A DNA stretch of 14,264 bases from Altererythrobacter sp. (GTDB taxonomy: Bacteria > Pseudomonadota > Alphaproteobacteria > Sphingomonadales > Sphingomonadaceae), in assembly GCA_023299945.1 (NCBI GenBank), contig JALZVZ010000008.1, positions 1 to 14,264 of the forward strand, written 5' to 3'. This document shows, piece after piece, positions 7,655 through 14,264 of the stretch. The position numbers and the translations under genes are program-made. How positions within the stretch are numbered: position 1 is the stretch's first letter; the number at the start of each line of letters is the position of its first letter. The notes under the pieces are model-generated. The model did no database searches and was not told the origin of the DNA. It saw only the letters and a list, made by a program, of their open reading frames with translations.

Positions 7655-7688
7655 GAAAAATGGCGACCCTTTTGACAAGAGCCGCCAT
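7655..7688 (-). terminator. Intrinsic terminator of the cold-shock gene
   Basis: On the minus strand ATGGCGGCTC (7688-7679) pairs with GGGTCGCCAT (7669-7660) in a 10-bp stem with two G-U pairs. The loop is nine bases (TTGTCAAAA) and the stem runs into TTTTTC. It starts about 60 bases after the stop of the twin cold-shock gene and ends 41 bases before argD, separating the two transcription units. Confidence 0.85.
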
Positions 7689-7749
7689 CTATTTCGTTTC
7701 TAGGGCCGCTCTATGTGGAGGTCAAACGGCCGCTGAAAGTGCAATCGGG

Positions 7750-8514
7750 TTAGCTTTGAACAGGCACCAGATTGACAGCCGAGTGCTTGCCTCGTCGGTC
7801 AACTTCAAGGTCGAATTCAAACTTCTCGCCCTCATTAATGGCTGTCAGACCAGATTTTTCAACTGCGCTGATATGCACAAAAGCATCCGGCTGGCCATCA
7901 TCACGCACGAGGAAGCCAAAGCCTTTCATCGCGTTGAAGAATTTGACTGTTCCGGTTGCCTTGTCGCCGGTAAGTTCGCGCTGCGGAGGCGCTTCGCTGC
8001 GCTCCTCCACGGCAATAACTTCGCCCACAACTTGCAAATCTTGAGCGGACACTTTGCCGCCGCGATCAACCAGATTGAATTCCAGATCTTGACCCTCGGC
8101 CAGACCGGACAGGCCCGCGCGTTCAACTGCGCTAATGTGCACAAACACATCCTCGCCGCCGCCTTCTTGAGCGACAAAGCCGAAGCCTTTTTCTTTGTTG
8201 AAGAACTTCACAGTGCCTTTACCAGTGCCAACAACTTGCGCGGGCATGCGATTGAAACCGCCGCCTCCGCCTGCACCGCCACCAGCGCCGCCGCCTGGAC
8301 CACGACTTGCGCCGCCGCCACTGAAGCGATCACCGCCTCCGCCACCTGGTCCGCCGCGGTTACCACCGCCGCTGTAACGGTCTCCGCCGCCACCGCCGCC
8401 AAAATTATCGCGCGGAGGGAAATTATCGCCTCCGCCGCCAAATGGATCGAAGCTATCTTCACCAAATCCGTCGCGCTTATCCTTGCCCCGGCGGCGCCCT
8501 CTATCGTAACCCAT
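7750..8514 (-). CDS. Twin cold-shock-domain protein with Gly-rich N-terminus
   Basis: The 254-residue protein has three parts. Residues 1-90 are a low-complexity basic then Gly-rich region ([10 protein letters not shown], followed by long GGGG runs broken by [12 protein letters not shown] and SRGPGG), resembling RGG-type disordered RNA-binding tails. Residues about 98-168 form the first cold-shock domain, with RNP1 KGFGFV (109-114) and RNP2 VFVHIS (123-128). Residues about 187-252 form the second, with RNP1 KGFGFL (197-202) and RNP2 AFVHIS (211-216). Cold-shock domains bind single-stranded RNA and DNA and melt RNA structure. Double-CSD proteins of this size are typical of alphaproteobacteria; the long Gly-rich start is less usual. 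The start ATG at 8514 has only a loose AAGG/GAAG ribosome site. Confidence 0.92.
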   Translation of the reverse strand: MGYDRGRRRGKDKRDGFGEDSFDPFGGGGDNFPPRDNFGGGGGGDRYSGGGNRGGPGGGGGDRFSGGGASRGPGGGAGGGAGGGGGFNRMPAQVVGTGKGTVKFFNKEKGFGFVAQEGGGEDVFVHISAVERAGLSGLAEGQDLEFNLVDRGGKVSAQDLQVVGEVIAVEERSEAPPQRELTGDKATGTVKFFNAMKGFGFLVRDDGQPDAFVHISAVEKSGLTAINEGEKFEFDLEVDRRGKHSAVNLVPVQS

Positions 8515-8638
8515 AATTCACTTCGTACCTTGTCACATCGCTTCAAAACTATTGGACAAAACCGATCAGCGACATACCGGCCTTGAACGATAAGACACTG
8601 TAAAATACTAGCGCTCATCGAATTGCCTTGGCAATATA
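8515..8638 (-). promoter_or_regulatory. Possible promoter and leader of the twin cold-shock gene
   Basis: TATATT on the minus strand (8638-8633) is a fair -10 hexamer, but no good -35 stands 16-18 bases before it. If it is used, the message has a leader of a little over 100 bases, in keeping with the long 5' leaders of many cold-shock genes. The rest of the 283-bp divergent gap up to 8797 holds nothing I can name. Confidence 0.25.
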
Positions 8639-8797
8639 GCTCAAAATCGCCGCGCAAGCGAGTTATTTAACACATTGCATCAGGACGTGCGGTCATTGTG
8701 ACATTTTCGCCAGACTTACCGCTTGCCTTGGACAAGCAGCCAAATGCGCGGTACCCCTCGGAGAATTAAGAAGTAATACGGCAATAAGGACCCCATC

Positions 8798-9244
8798 ATG
8801 AGTGATTTTCGTAGGCTTTCAGAGACTATGCTCGCCAGCCCGCAGATAGGGCCAGATGAGGTCACCCAAGCTGCAGATCAAGGCGTGAAACTCATTGTAA
8901 ACAACAGACCCGATGGCGAATCGCCCGATGAGCCGCAGGGTGCCGAAATCGAGGCAGCCGCCAACGCTGCTGGCATTGATTATCTCTCCATTCCCATTGG
9001 CCAATCAGGCTTCAGCCTGCCGCAAGTCGATGCTTTGGTCCAGGCGATCCAAACGGCAGGCGGTCCAGTGCTAGGCTATTGCCGGTCGGGCACACGCTCC
9101 ACATTACTATGGTCACTTGCGCGCGCAAAAATGGGCGATGCACCGGATGCCATTGCAGCAGCAGCGGGCGCTGCAGGCTATGATATCACACCAGTGCGCC
9201 CCACCGTAGATATGTTGGCAGGCGAGGCGTCAGGCGACACTTAA
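8798..9244 (+). CDS. DUF442 / TIGR01244-family sulfur transferase or phosphatase
   Basis: The 148-residue protein has the small phosphatase-like fold of the TIGR01244/DUF442 family, also found as the N-terminal domain of the sulfide-linked beta-lactamase-like hydrolase Blh. Family signposts are FRRLSETMLASPQIGPDEV at the start, LIVNNRPDGESPDEP (residues 32-46), YLSIPIG, and the active-site loop GYCRSGTRS with C95 and R100. The loop spacing is that of a rhodanese (CRxGxR), not the CX5R of a tyrosine phosphatase, so transfer of sulfur to or from the cysteine is the likelier chemistry; the substrate is unknown. The start follows AAGGA by eight bases. No Blh, sqr or other sulfide gene is nearby. 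It converges on the amidohydrolase gene with only nine bases between stops. Confidence 0.85.
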   Translation: MSDFRRLSETMLASPQIGPDEVTQAADQGVKLIVNNRPDGESPDEPQGAEIEAAANAAGIDYLSIPIGQSGFSLPQVDALVQAIQTAGGPVLGYCRSGTRSTLLWSLARAKMGDAPDAIAAAAGAAGYDITPVRPTVDMLAGEASGDT

Positions 9245-9253
9245 GCTCGCCAA

Positions 9254-10684
9254 TTACTTGCGGTAATCCAGCGGCGGCTCACGGTCGCCCAGCAATGATT
9301 TATAGGTATAATTGGGGCCGCGCGCAGCATCAAACTCGGCCTTTGCTGCCTCGCGCAAGCCGGGATTGGTGAACAATTCCACTGCCATCAGCGTCATAGC
9401 CTTTGCGGCCAATTGTGTGCCCTTATGCCCGATTGAGTGCCCGCTAGCAGCAACCGCTTGCCACGTATGTGCGCTGGTTCCTGGTACCCAAGTCGCGGTA
9501 CTAACGCCGACAGTAGGGGTTGCCCAAGACACATCGCCAACATCGGTTGAGCCATAGCCAAGGCTCTTGCCATAGGCTCCAATTTTGCCAGCATCATCAA
9601 GCGGCTTGGCCGCTGTGCCCAAACTCTTTTGTATCTCAGCGGCCCAAGCGCGCTCCTCTGCATTATACTGCACTCCGCCCAATTGCGTCAGCTTGGCATG
9701 CATCACTTTTTGCAGGGATTCGTTGACCAGCAACGGGTTGTTGCCGTGGATGACCTCCCATTCCACCGAAGTGCCTGTGCCCTGCGCTGCGCCCTTTGCC
9801 GCCGCCTCCAGCCGCGCCCAAATCGCATCGACACCGTCCGGATCGGGATGGCGCACATAGTAAAAACTCTCAGCAAAATCGGGGACGACATTGGGCGCAA
9901 TGCCGCCGCTGGTGACGACATAATGCATGCGCGCATCTTGCGGCATATGTTCGTGCAGCATGTTGGCCATCATATTCATCGCCTCAACCCCATCGAGGGC
10001 CGAACGGCCACGTTCGGGCGCACCTGCAGCATGGGCAGAAACACCCGTGAAACGAAATTTGGCAGAGCGATTGGCAAGGCTGGTGCGCGCCGCCGCGCCA
10101 TTTTCATCATCGGCATGCCAGTGGATTGCAATATCGACGTCTTTGAACATTCCTGAACGGGTCATATAGACCTTGCCCGAACCGCCCTCTTCTGCCGGTG
10201 TCCCATACAGACGAACACGGCCCGGCATGCCGGTTTTCTCAAGCCAACGTTTTACTGCAATGGCGGCTGTTATTGATCCCGCCGCAAACAGATTGTGCCC
10301 GCAAGCATGGCCTGCGTGCTTATCTGCCACTTGCTCCCGCGATGCGCTGGCAGATTGATTGATGCCCGGCAATGCGTCCATTTCAGCAAGGATCGCGATC
10401 ACTGGGCCGCCGCTCCCCCACTCGCCGACAAATGCAGTGGGAATGTCCGCAATGCCCGTTTTGATCGTGAAACCCTCACCCGCCAATTCCTCTTGCATCA
10501 GGCCGGTGGAGCGCGTTTCCAAATAGCCCAGCTCTGCCCAATCCCACAATTGCTGAGCGATGCGCTGCGTGCGCTCTTCCTGCGCCTCAACCTCTGCAAC
10601 CGGATCAAAAGTTTCAGATTGGGCAGACAAAGGCGCAGCGATCACAGCAGCGCAAGTAACAGCAAGACGGGCAATCAATTTCAT
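9254..10684 (-). CDS. Exported M20-family amidohydrolase (AbgB/IAA-amidohydrolase type)
   Basis: This is a metal-dependent hydrolase expected to cleave amide bonds of N-acyl amino acids or peptides in the periplasm. The 476-residue form starts at the ATG at 10684; an upstream in-frame start at 10711 would add nine residues and spoil the signal peptide. Residues 1-21 (MKLIARLAVTCAAVIAAPLSA) form a Sec signal. Metal-site motifs of the M20D group are AEMDALP (100-106), HACGH (H126, C128, H130), AEEGG (164-168) and HWHAD (188-192), plus a late SAHTWQ histidine. The Cys-containing HACGH is typical of AbgB and indole-acetyl amidohydrolases and not of ArgE or DapE, so a role in arginine synthesis is unlikely despite argD and argF nearby. 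The true substrate cannot be read from the sequence. Confidence 0.88.
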   Translation of the reverse strand: MKLIARLAVTCAAVIAAPLSAQSETFDPVAEVEAQEERTQRIAQQLWDWAELGYLETRSTGLMQEELAGEGFTIKTGIADIPTAFVGEWGSGGPVIAILAEMDALPGINQSASASREQVADKHAGHACGHNLFAAGSITAAIAVKRWLEKTGMPGRVRLYGTPAEEGGSGKVYMTRSGMFKDVDIAIHWHADDENGAAARTSLANRSAKFRFTGVSAHAAGAPERGRSALDGVEAMNMMANMLHEHMPQDARMHYVVTSGGIAPNVVPDFAESFYYVRHPDPDGVDAIWARLEAAAKGAAQGTGTSVEWEVIHGNNPLLVNESLQKVMHAKLTQLGGVQYNAEERAWAAEIQKSLGTAAKPLDDAGKIGAYGKSLGYGSTDVGDVSWATPTVGVSTATWVPGTSAHTWQAVAASGHSIGHKGTQLAAKAMTLMAVELFTNPGLREAAKAEFDAARGPNYTYKSLLGDREPPLDYRK

Positions 10685-10693
10685 GGAACAAAA

Positions 10694-10700
10694 CTCCTTT
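10694..10700 (-). promoter_or_regulatory. Ribosome binding site that sets the amidohydrolase start
   Basis: AAAGGAG on the minus strand lies nine bases before the ATG at 10684. It fits that start and not the farther upstream one at 10711. The 65 bp between the two divergent genes (10685-10749) must hold both promoters. Confidence 0.8.
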
Positions 10701-10749
10701 GATGCGCGCAAGCTTGCCGCAAAGCTGCGCCCGTGCCAAGTTTGAACCG

Positions 10750-11166
10750 ATGGAAATTCCCTTTGCTCTTATCCAATTTGCCGGATCACTGGCTGCGATA
10801 TTCGCTGTGGCGGGTCTAGCGGTGTGGCTTGGGCTGGGCCGTGATGCACGTCTTGCCAGTGACGCCGAAGCGCATGATTGGGCAGAGCAAGTCGCGCAGG
10901 GCTTTGCTGCTGAAACAGTGGCCATTGGGGCCGATGGCAAGGCCGCTTTGCTGCGCGATACATCAGGACAAATCATGCTGCTCAAACAGCACGGCGGGCA
11001 TTTTGCGGGGCGGGTTCTGGACGGAAAAAGCAGCGCAAAGACGTTAGAAGATACCATCACAGTCGACAGCGCAGAGCGCCGCTTTGGTGCAGTCACGCTG
11101 CGGATCAAAAGCGCAGACGATTGGGCAAAGGCGATTTGTGCGTTAAAGGGTCAAGACAATGCCTGA
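10750..11166 (+). CDS. Small membrane-anchored protein of unknown function
   Basis: I do not recognise a family. The 138-residue protein begins with one hydrophobic segment (about residues 5-30, FALIQFAGSLAAIFAVAGLA onward), with no clear cleavage site, followed by a soluble domain of about 105 residues rich in Ala, Asp and Lys with phrases such as TVAIGADGKAALLRDTSGQI and FGAVTLRIKSADDWAKAI. This suggests a single-pass protein with a small beta-rich domain. The frame is open from 10699, but the ATG at 10750 places the membrane segment at the N-terminus; it has only a weak ribosome site. Its last eight bases overlap the start of the desaturase gene, so the two are probably translationally coupled and may work together at the membrane. 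Confidence 0.75.
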   Translation: MEIPFALIQFAGSLAAIFAVAGLAVWLGLGRDARLASDAEAHDWAEQVAQGFAAETVAIGADGKAALLRDTSGQIMLLKQHGGHFAGRVLDGKSSAKTLEDTITVDSAERRFGAVTLRIKSADDWAKAICALKGQDNA

Positions 11167-12127
11167 CCTTGCACCATCTTTCTCTCCCACCCAATATGCC
11201 GTGCCGCTGTTTGTCATCGCGATACTGATCGAGATGGCGTGGTCACGAATGCGCAACCCAGAGGCCTATGAGCCAAACGACACGCTGGTCAGCCTCGCCT
11301 TTGGGCTTGGTTCAACCGTGGCGGGCGGATTGCTAGGCGGATTTTCGCTGGCCGTGTTTATCGCAGCCTATGAATACCGGATCTTCGATTTCGGTGAACA
11401 ATGGTGGAGCGTTTGGTGGGCTTGGCCGCTCGTATTCGTGCTGGATGACCTCAAATATTATTGGGTCCACCGCGCAGGCCATAGGATACGCTGGTTTTGG
11501 GCCGCCCATGTGAACCACCATTCCAGCCAGCATTACAATCTATCGACTGCGCTTAGGCAAAGCTGGACCGGCTCGCTGACATTTGGCTTTCTCTTTGCCC
11601 TGCCGCTGGTGCTGCTCGGCTTTCATCCCGGAATGATTGCCATCGCGGGCGGGTTCAATTTGATCTATCAGTTCTGGATTCACACAGAGGCCATTGACCG
11701 CATGCCGCGCTGGTTCGAGGCGATGATGAACACGCCCAGCCACCACCGCGTGCACCACGCCACCAATCCGCGCTATCTTGATCGCAATTATGCCGGTGTC
11801 TTTATCATCTGGGACAAGATGTTTGGAACGTTTGAAGCAGAGACCCATGAAGAGCGCATCCGTTACGGCATCATCAAACAGCTTGGCAGTTTTAACCTGA
11901 TTTGGGCTGTCCTGCATGAATGGATTGGCATGGCGCAGGATATATGGAGAGCGCCGTGGCAGCACAAATTATCCTACCTTTTGCGCGAGCCGGGTTGGAG
12001 CCACGACGGCAGCCGCGAAACCTCCGATATGATCCGCGCGCGTTGGCGCTCTTGCCAGTCGGTTGGAGAGGCGCCAAATTCAGTTGTTGAAAACAACGCA
12101 ATTGCGCATTCCTCAGAGCCTGCCTAG
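11159..12127 (+). CDS. Sterol desaturase / fatty acid hydroxylase family membrane protein
   Basis: This is a di-iron membrane oxygenase of the fatty acid hydroxylase superfamily, 322 residues, with several membrane segments. The eight-histidine pattern is present: HRAGH (H104, H108), HVNHH (H117, H120, H121), H175 in FWIHTEAID and HHRVHH (H195-H200). NYAGVFIIWDKMFGTF after the last box is typical of the bacterial branch. Members hydroxylate or desaturate lipid chains, carotenoids or sterol-like substrates using O2; bacterial members with this wording are often labelled sterol desaturase without proof. AAAGGG lies eight bases before the ATG. The C-terminal 60 or so residues are polar and not obviously conserved. 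A GMC oxidoreductase follows after 27 bases, suggesting a hydroxylation then oxidation sequence. Confidence 0.92.
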   Translation: MPDLAPSFSPTQYAVPLFVIAILIEMAWSRMRNPEAYEPNDTLVSLAFGLGSTVAGGLLGGFSLAVFIAAYEYRIFDFGEQWWSVWWAWPLVFVLDDLKYYWVHRAGHRIRWFWAAHVNHHSSQHYNLSTALRQSWTGSLTFGFLFALPLVLLGFHPGMIAIAGGFNLIYQFWIHTEAIDRMPRWFEAMMNTPSHHRVHHATNPRYLDRNYAGVFIIWDKMFGTFEAETHEERIRYGIIKQLGSFNLIWAVLHEWIGMAQDIWRAPWQHKLSYLLREPGWSHDGSRETSDMIRARWRSCQSVGEAPNSVVENNAIAHSSEPA

Positions 12128-12143
12128 CATCGCCCCTTCAATC

Positions 12144-12149
12144 GGAGAG
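12144..12149 (+). promoter_or_regulatory. Ribosome binding site of the GMC oxidoreductase gene
   Basis: GGAGAG lies five bases before the ATG at 12155, which makes that ATG the better start over the GTG two codons earlier. Confidence 0.7.
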
Positions 12150-12154
12150 TGAGC

Positions 12155-13741
12155 ATGGACGAGTTTGATTATGTAGTCATCGGCGGCGGCAGCGCAGGCA
12201 GCGCAGTCACCGGACGCTTGGCTGAAGATGGCCGATCCTCTGTATGCTTGCTGGAGGCTGGCGGCCGCAACAATGGCGTTCGCGTGCGCACGCCGGGCCT
12301 GTTTCCCTTCCTACCCGAGAGCGCCAATTACAAATTTGAAACCGTTCCACAAAAAGGCCTGAATGGCCGGATCGGATACCAGCCGCGCGGGCGCGGCCTT
12401 GGCGGTTCCAGCGCGATCAATGCCATGGTCTATATTCGCGGCAATGCGTGGGATTATGACAATTGGGCCGGCGCGCTGGGCTGCGATGGCTGGGCTTATG
12501 ATGACGTGCTGCCCTATTTCAAACAATCAGAAGGCAATGTTCGTGGCGGCGATGATTTCCACGGCGGTGACGGCCCGTTGGGTGTTGCCGATCAGCTATG
12601 GCCCAACCCGACCAGCAAAGCCTTTGTCGAAAGCGCAGCATCGCTGCAATTGACCCGCAATGATGATTTCAATGACGGGAGCCAAGCAGGGTTTGGCATT
12701 TATCAAGTCACCCAACGTGATGGTGAGCGTTGCACCGCCAGCCGCGCCTATGTGGAGCCATTGCGCGGCCGTGCCAATCTCGACATTCGCACCGGCGCTT
12801 TGGTCGAAAAATTGGTGATCGAGAATGGCCGCGTGACAGGCGTTGCGATTCAGAGAGGCGGCAAATCAGAAATCGTACGTGCAAGACACGGCGTTGTTCT
12901 GTCAGCTGGCGCGTTCAATTCCCCTCAAATCCTGATGCTGTCGGGCATTGGCCCTGGCGAACACTTGTCTGAGCACGGCATTGATGTGGCTCTCGACAAG
13001 CCATCGGTTGGTAACGATCTGCAAGACCATATCGACTATGTATCCGGCTGGGGAACTGCCTCAACCGATCCCATTGGTGACAGTCTGACCGGCACTTGGC
13101 GTATGGCCAAAGCGATTATCGAGCACCGCTTCAAAAAGACCGGCATTATGACCACGCCCTATGCTGAGGCTGGCGGGTTCTGGTCGGTTATGCCCGATGC
13201 GCCCGCGCCCGATGTGCAATGGCATTTTGTGCCCGCCGTGCTGGAAGATCATGGCCGCGAGAAAGTGAAGGGCCATGGCTTTTCATTGCATGCCTGCGTG
13301 CTCCGCCCTGAAAGCCGGGGCACTGTTCGCTTGAACACAAATGCGGCTGGCGATGCGCCAAGGATTGATCCCAATTTCCTCGATGATGAGCGCGATTTGG
13401 CGGTACTGCGCGCAGGCATCCGCCTCTCGCACCGGATCGCTGAGGCGCCGCCTTTGGCCGATTATGCGCCCACCGACCGGCACCCGTTTGACTTTAACGA
13501 TGATGCTGCGCTGAACGCGATGATCCGCCAGCGTGCCGACACGGTCTATCATCCTGTGGGCACCTGCCGCATGGGCAGCGATGATGCCAGCGTGGTCGAT
13601 ACCAAGCTGAAGGCACGCGGCATTGAGGGGCTATGGATTGCCGATGCCAGCGTGATGCCAAAGATTGTAAGCGGCAACACCAATGCGCCGAGCATTATGA
13701 TCGGCGAACGCTGCGCTGAATTTGTAAAAGCAGATTTGTGA
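12155..13741 (+). CDS. GMC-family FAD alcohol dehydrogenase/oxidase (choline dehydrogenase-like)
   Basis: GMC enzymes oxidise alcohols to aldehydes or ketones with bound FAD. The 528-residue protein opens with the dinucleotide-binding VVIGGGSAGS (G10, G12, G15) and E34 in LLEAGG, which binds the FAD ribose. The first GMC signature GRGLGGSSAINAMVYIRGN and the second signature SAGAFNSPQILMLSGIGP are complete. Near the C-terminus are YHPVGTCRMG with catalytic H466 and SGNTNAPS with N510, the usual His-Asn pair. Together with the E-rich choline-dehydrogenase-like wording this marks the alkJ/BetA-like branch, but the substrate (alkanol, polyethylene glycol, choline or the product of the neighbouring hydroxylase) cannot be fixed. 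It overlaps the next gene by four bases (GTGA). Confidence 0.94.
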   Translation: MDEFDYVVIGGGSAGSAVTGRLAEDGRSSVCLLEAGGRNNGVRVRTPGLFPFLPESANYKFETVPQKGLNGRIGYQPRGRGLGGSSAINAMVYIRGNAWDYDNWAGALGCDGWAYDDVLPYFKQSEGNVRGGDDFHGGDGPLGVADQLWPNPTSKAFVESAASLQLTRNDDFNDGSQAGFGIYQVTQRDGERCTASRAYVEPLRGRANLDIRTGALVEKLVIENGRVTGVAIQRGGKSEIVRARHGVVLSAGAFNSPQILMLSGIGPGEHLSEHGIDVALDKPSVGNDLQDHIDYVSGWGTASTDPIGDSLTGTWRMAKAIIEHRFKKTGIMTTPYAEAGGFWSVMPDAPAPDVQWHFVPAVLEDHGREKVKGHGFSLHACVLRPESRGTVRLNTNAAGDAPRIDPNFLDDERDLAVLRAGIRLSHRIAEAPPLADYAPTDRHPFDFNDDAALNAMIRQRADTVYHPVGTCRMGSDDASVVDTKLKARGIEGLWIADASVMPKIVSGNTNAPSIMIGERCAEFVKADL

Positions 13742-14264
13742 GCGCGAAGTACGATACAATTGGCGTAAATTATTCTGACTTGCGCCAGCCAGATCCACGA
13801 ATTGCGGCTGTAATCGCAGATGCTTTGGGAGAAGCTTCAACTGTATTGAACGTAGGCGCAGGGGCAGGATCTTACGAACCTGATGGGCGCGCTGTCACAG
13901 CGGTTGAGCCATCTTCCGAAATGATCCGTCAACGACGAAATGATTGCGCAACTGTCATTCAAGGCAACGCTGAAGAGTTGCCATTTGACGACGGCCATTT
14001 TGATGCTTCGATGGCTGTCCTGACAATCCACCATTGGCATGATCAAAAAGCCGGAATGCAAGAAATACGCAGGGTTACAAAAGGTCCAGTGGTTTTGCTG
14101 ACCTTTGATCCGGCAAGCCGCCCATGGCTCACCGACTATTTGCCCGAATTGGCCGAGCTGGATCACAAACAAATGCCTGTGATGTCAGATTATGAAGAGT
14201 GGCTTGGCCCAGTTGCCATCACCCCAATTCCAATCCCTCATGATTGCATAGACGGCTTTTTGTA
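13738..14264 (+). CDS. Class I SAM-dependent methyltransferase (3' truncated by window edge)
   Basis: A GTG start overlaps the stop of the GMC gene (GTGA at 13738-13741), and the frame stays open to the end of the window, giving 175 codons. The translation begins SAKYDTIGVNYSDLRQPDPR and has the SAM-binding glycine loop VLNVGAGAGSYEP, then AVEPSSEMI (motif II region), GNAEELPFDDGHFDASMAV and IHHWHD followed by EIRRVTKGPVVLLTFDP. This is the Methyltransf_11 pattern, seen in enzymes that methylate small molecules, quinones or lipids. By eye it is richer in A and T than the GMC gene. The coupling suggests it belongs to the same pathway. The C-terminal part, which would indicate the substrate, is missing. 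Confidence 0.85.
   Translation, partial: MSAKYDTIGVNYSDLRQPDPRIAAVIADALGEASTVLNVGAGAGSYEPDGRAVTAVEPSSEMIRQRRNDCATVIQGNAEELPFDDGHFDASMAVLTIHHWHDQKAGMQEIRRVTKGPVVLLTFDPASRPWLTDYLPELAELDHKQMPVMSDYEEWLGPVAITPIPIPHDCIDGFL

Noticed and set aside
7660..8586. Long plus-strand open frame of 308 codons opposite the cold-shock gene
   Set aside because: It is the antisense of the Gly-rich and CSD codons; its Ala/Thr-rich low complexity mirrors GGN codons, and the minus-strand frame has two perfect cold-shock domains.
9221..9251. Hairpin GGCGAG/CTCGCC at the junction of the convergent genes as a bidirectional terminator
   Set aside because: The stem is only 5-6 bp with a 9-19 base loop and has no T-tract on either strand.
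9254..10684. Idea that the M20 hydrolase is ArgE or DapE
   Set aside because: It has a signal peptide, the Cys-containing HACGH metal motif and a length near 480 residues, all of the AbgB-type branch.
1..14264. tRNA or rRNA genes, CRISPR arrays, insertion sequences, defence or toxin-antitoxin loci
   Set aside because: None seen: no cloverleaf-like or regularly spaced repeats, no transposase motifs, and nearly all sequence is explained by the genes listed.

Overview
The window reads as chromosomal DNA of an alphaproteobacterium, most likely of the order Sphingomonadales (Erythrobacter/Altererythrobacter-like). This placement is inferred from gene content: the 3' end of a gene-transfer-agent (GTA) style tail module with a DUF2793 protein, an OmpA with a long proline linker, an argD-argF-hslO run, and a twin cold-shock-domain protein. 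No rRNA, tRNA, CRISPR array, insertion sequence or intact prophage was seen.

Layout. (1) 1-689, plus strand: the last 77 codons of a probable GTA baseplate/host-specificity protein, overlapping by 4 bp a DUF2793 protein. (2) 880-2645, plus strand: an OmpA-family outer-membrane protein with 27 consecutive prolines, a clear intrinsic terminator, then a Cu/Zn superoxide dismutase lipoprotein. (3) 2649-7614, minus strand: a collinear run, in transcription order argD, argF, hslO, a DUF3617-like secreted protein, queC, and a decayed membrane-protein gene with several frameshifts and stops. argD and argF overlap by 1 bp and make ornithine and then citrulline in arginine synthesis. hslO encodes the redox-controlled chaperone Hsp33. 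(4) 7655-8514, minus strand: a Gly-rich protein with two cold-shock domains, ended by its own intrinsic terminator 41 bp before argD. A near-perfect palindrome lies between that terminator and argD. (5) 8798-9244, plus strand: a DUF442/TIGR01244-type sulfur transferase or phosphatase, convergent with (6) 9254-10684, minus strand: an exported M20-family amidohydrolase. (7) 10750 to the window end, plus strand: four tightly spaced genes encoding a small membrane-anchored protein, a sterol desaturase/fatty acid hydroxylase, a GMC oxidoreductase, and the start of a class I SAM methyltransferase that runs off the edge.

The arginine genes, queC, hslO, SodC and OmpA are ordinary housekeeping or stress genes. 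The most intriguing part is the cassette from 10750 to 14264. Its overlaps (8 bp and 4 bp) and its enzyme set (hydroxylase, alcohol oxidase, methyltransferase) look like a small lipid or alcohol modification pathway whose substrate cannot be read from the sequence. Other points of note are the decayed gene behind queC, the 27-proline tract, the Gly-rich cold-shock protein and the palindrome before argD.
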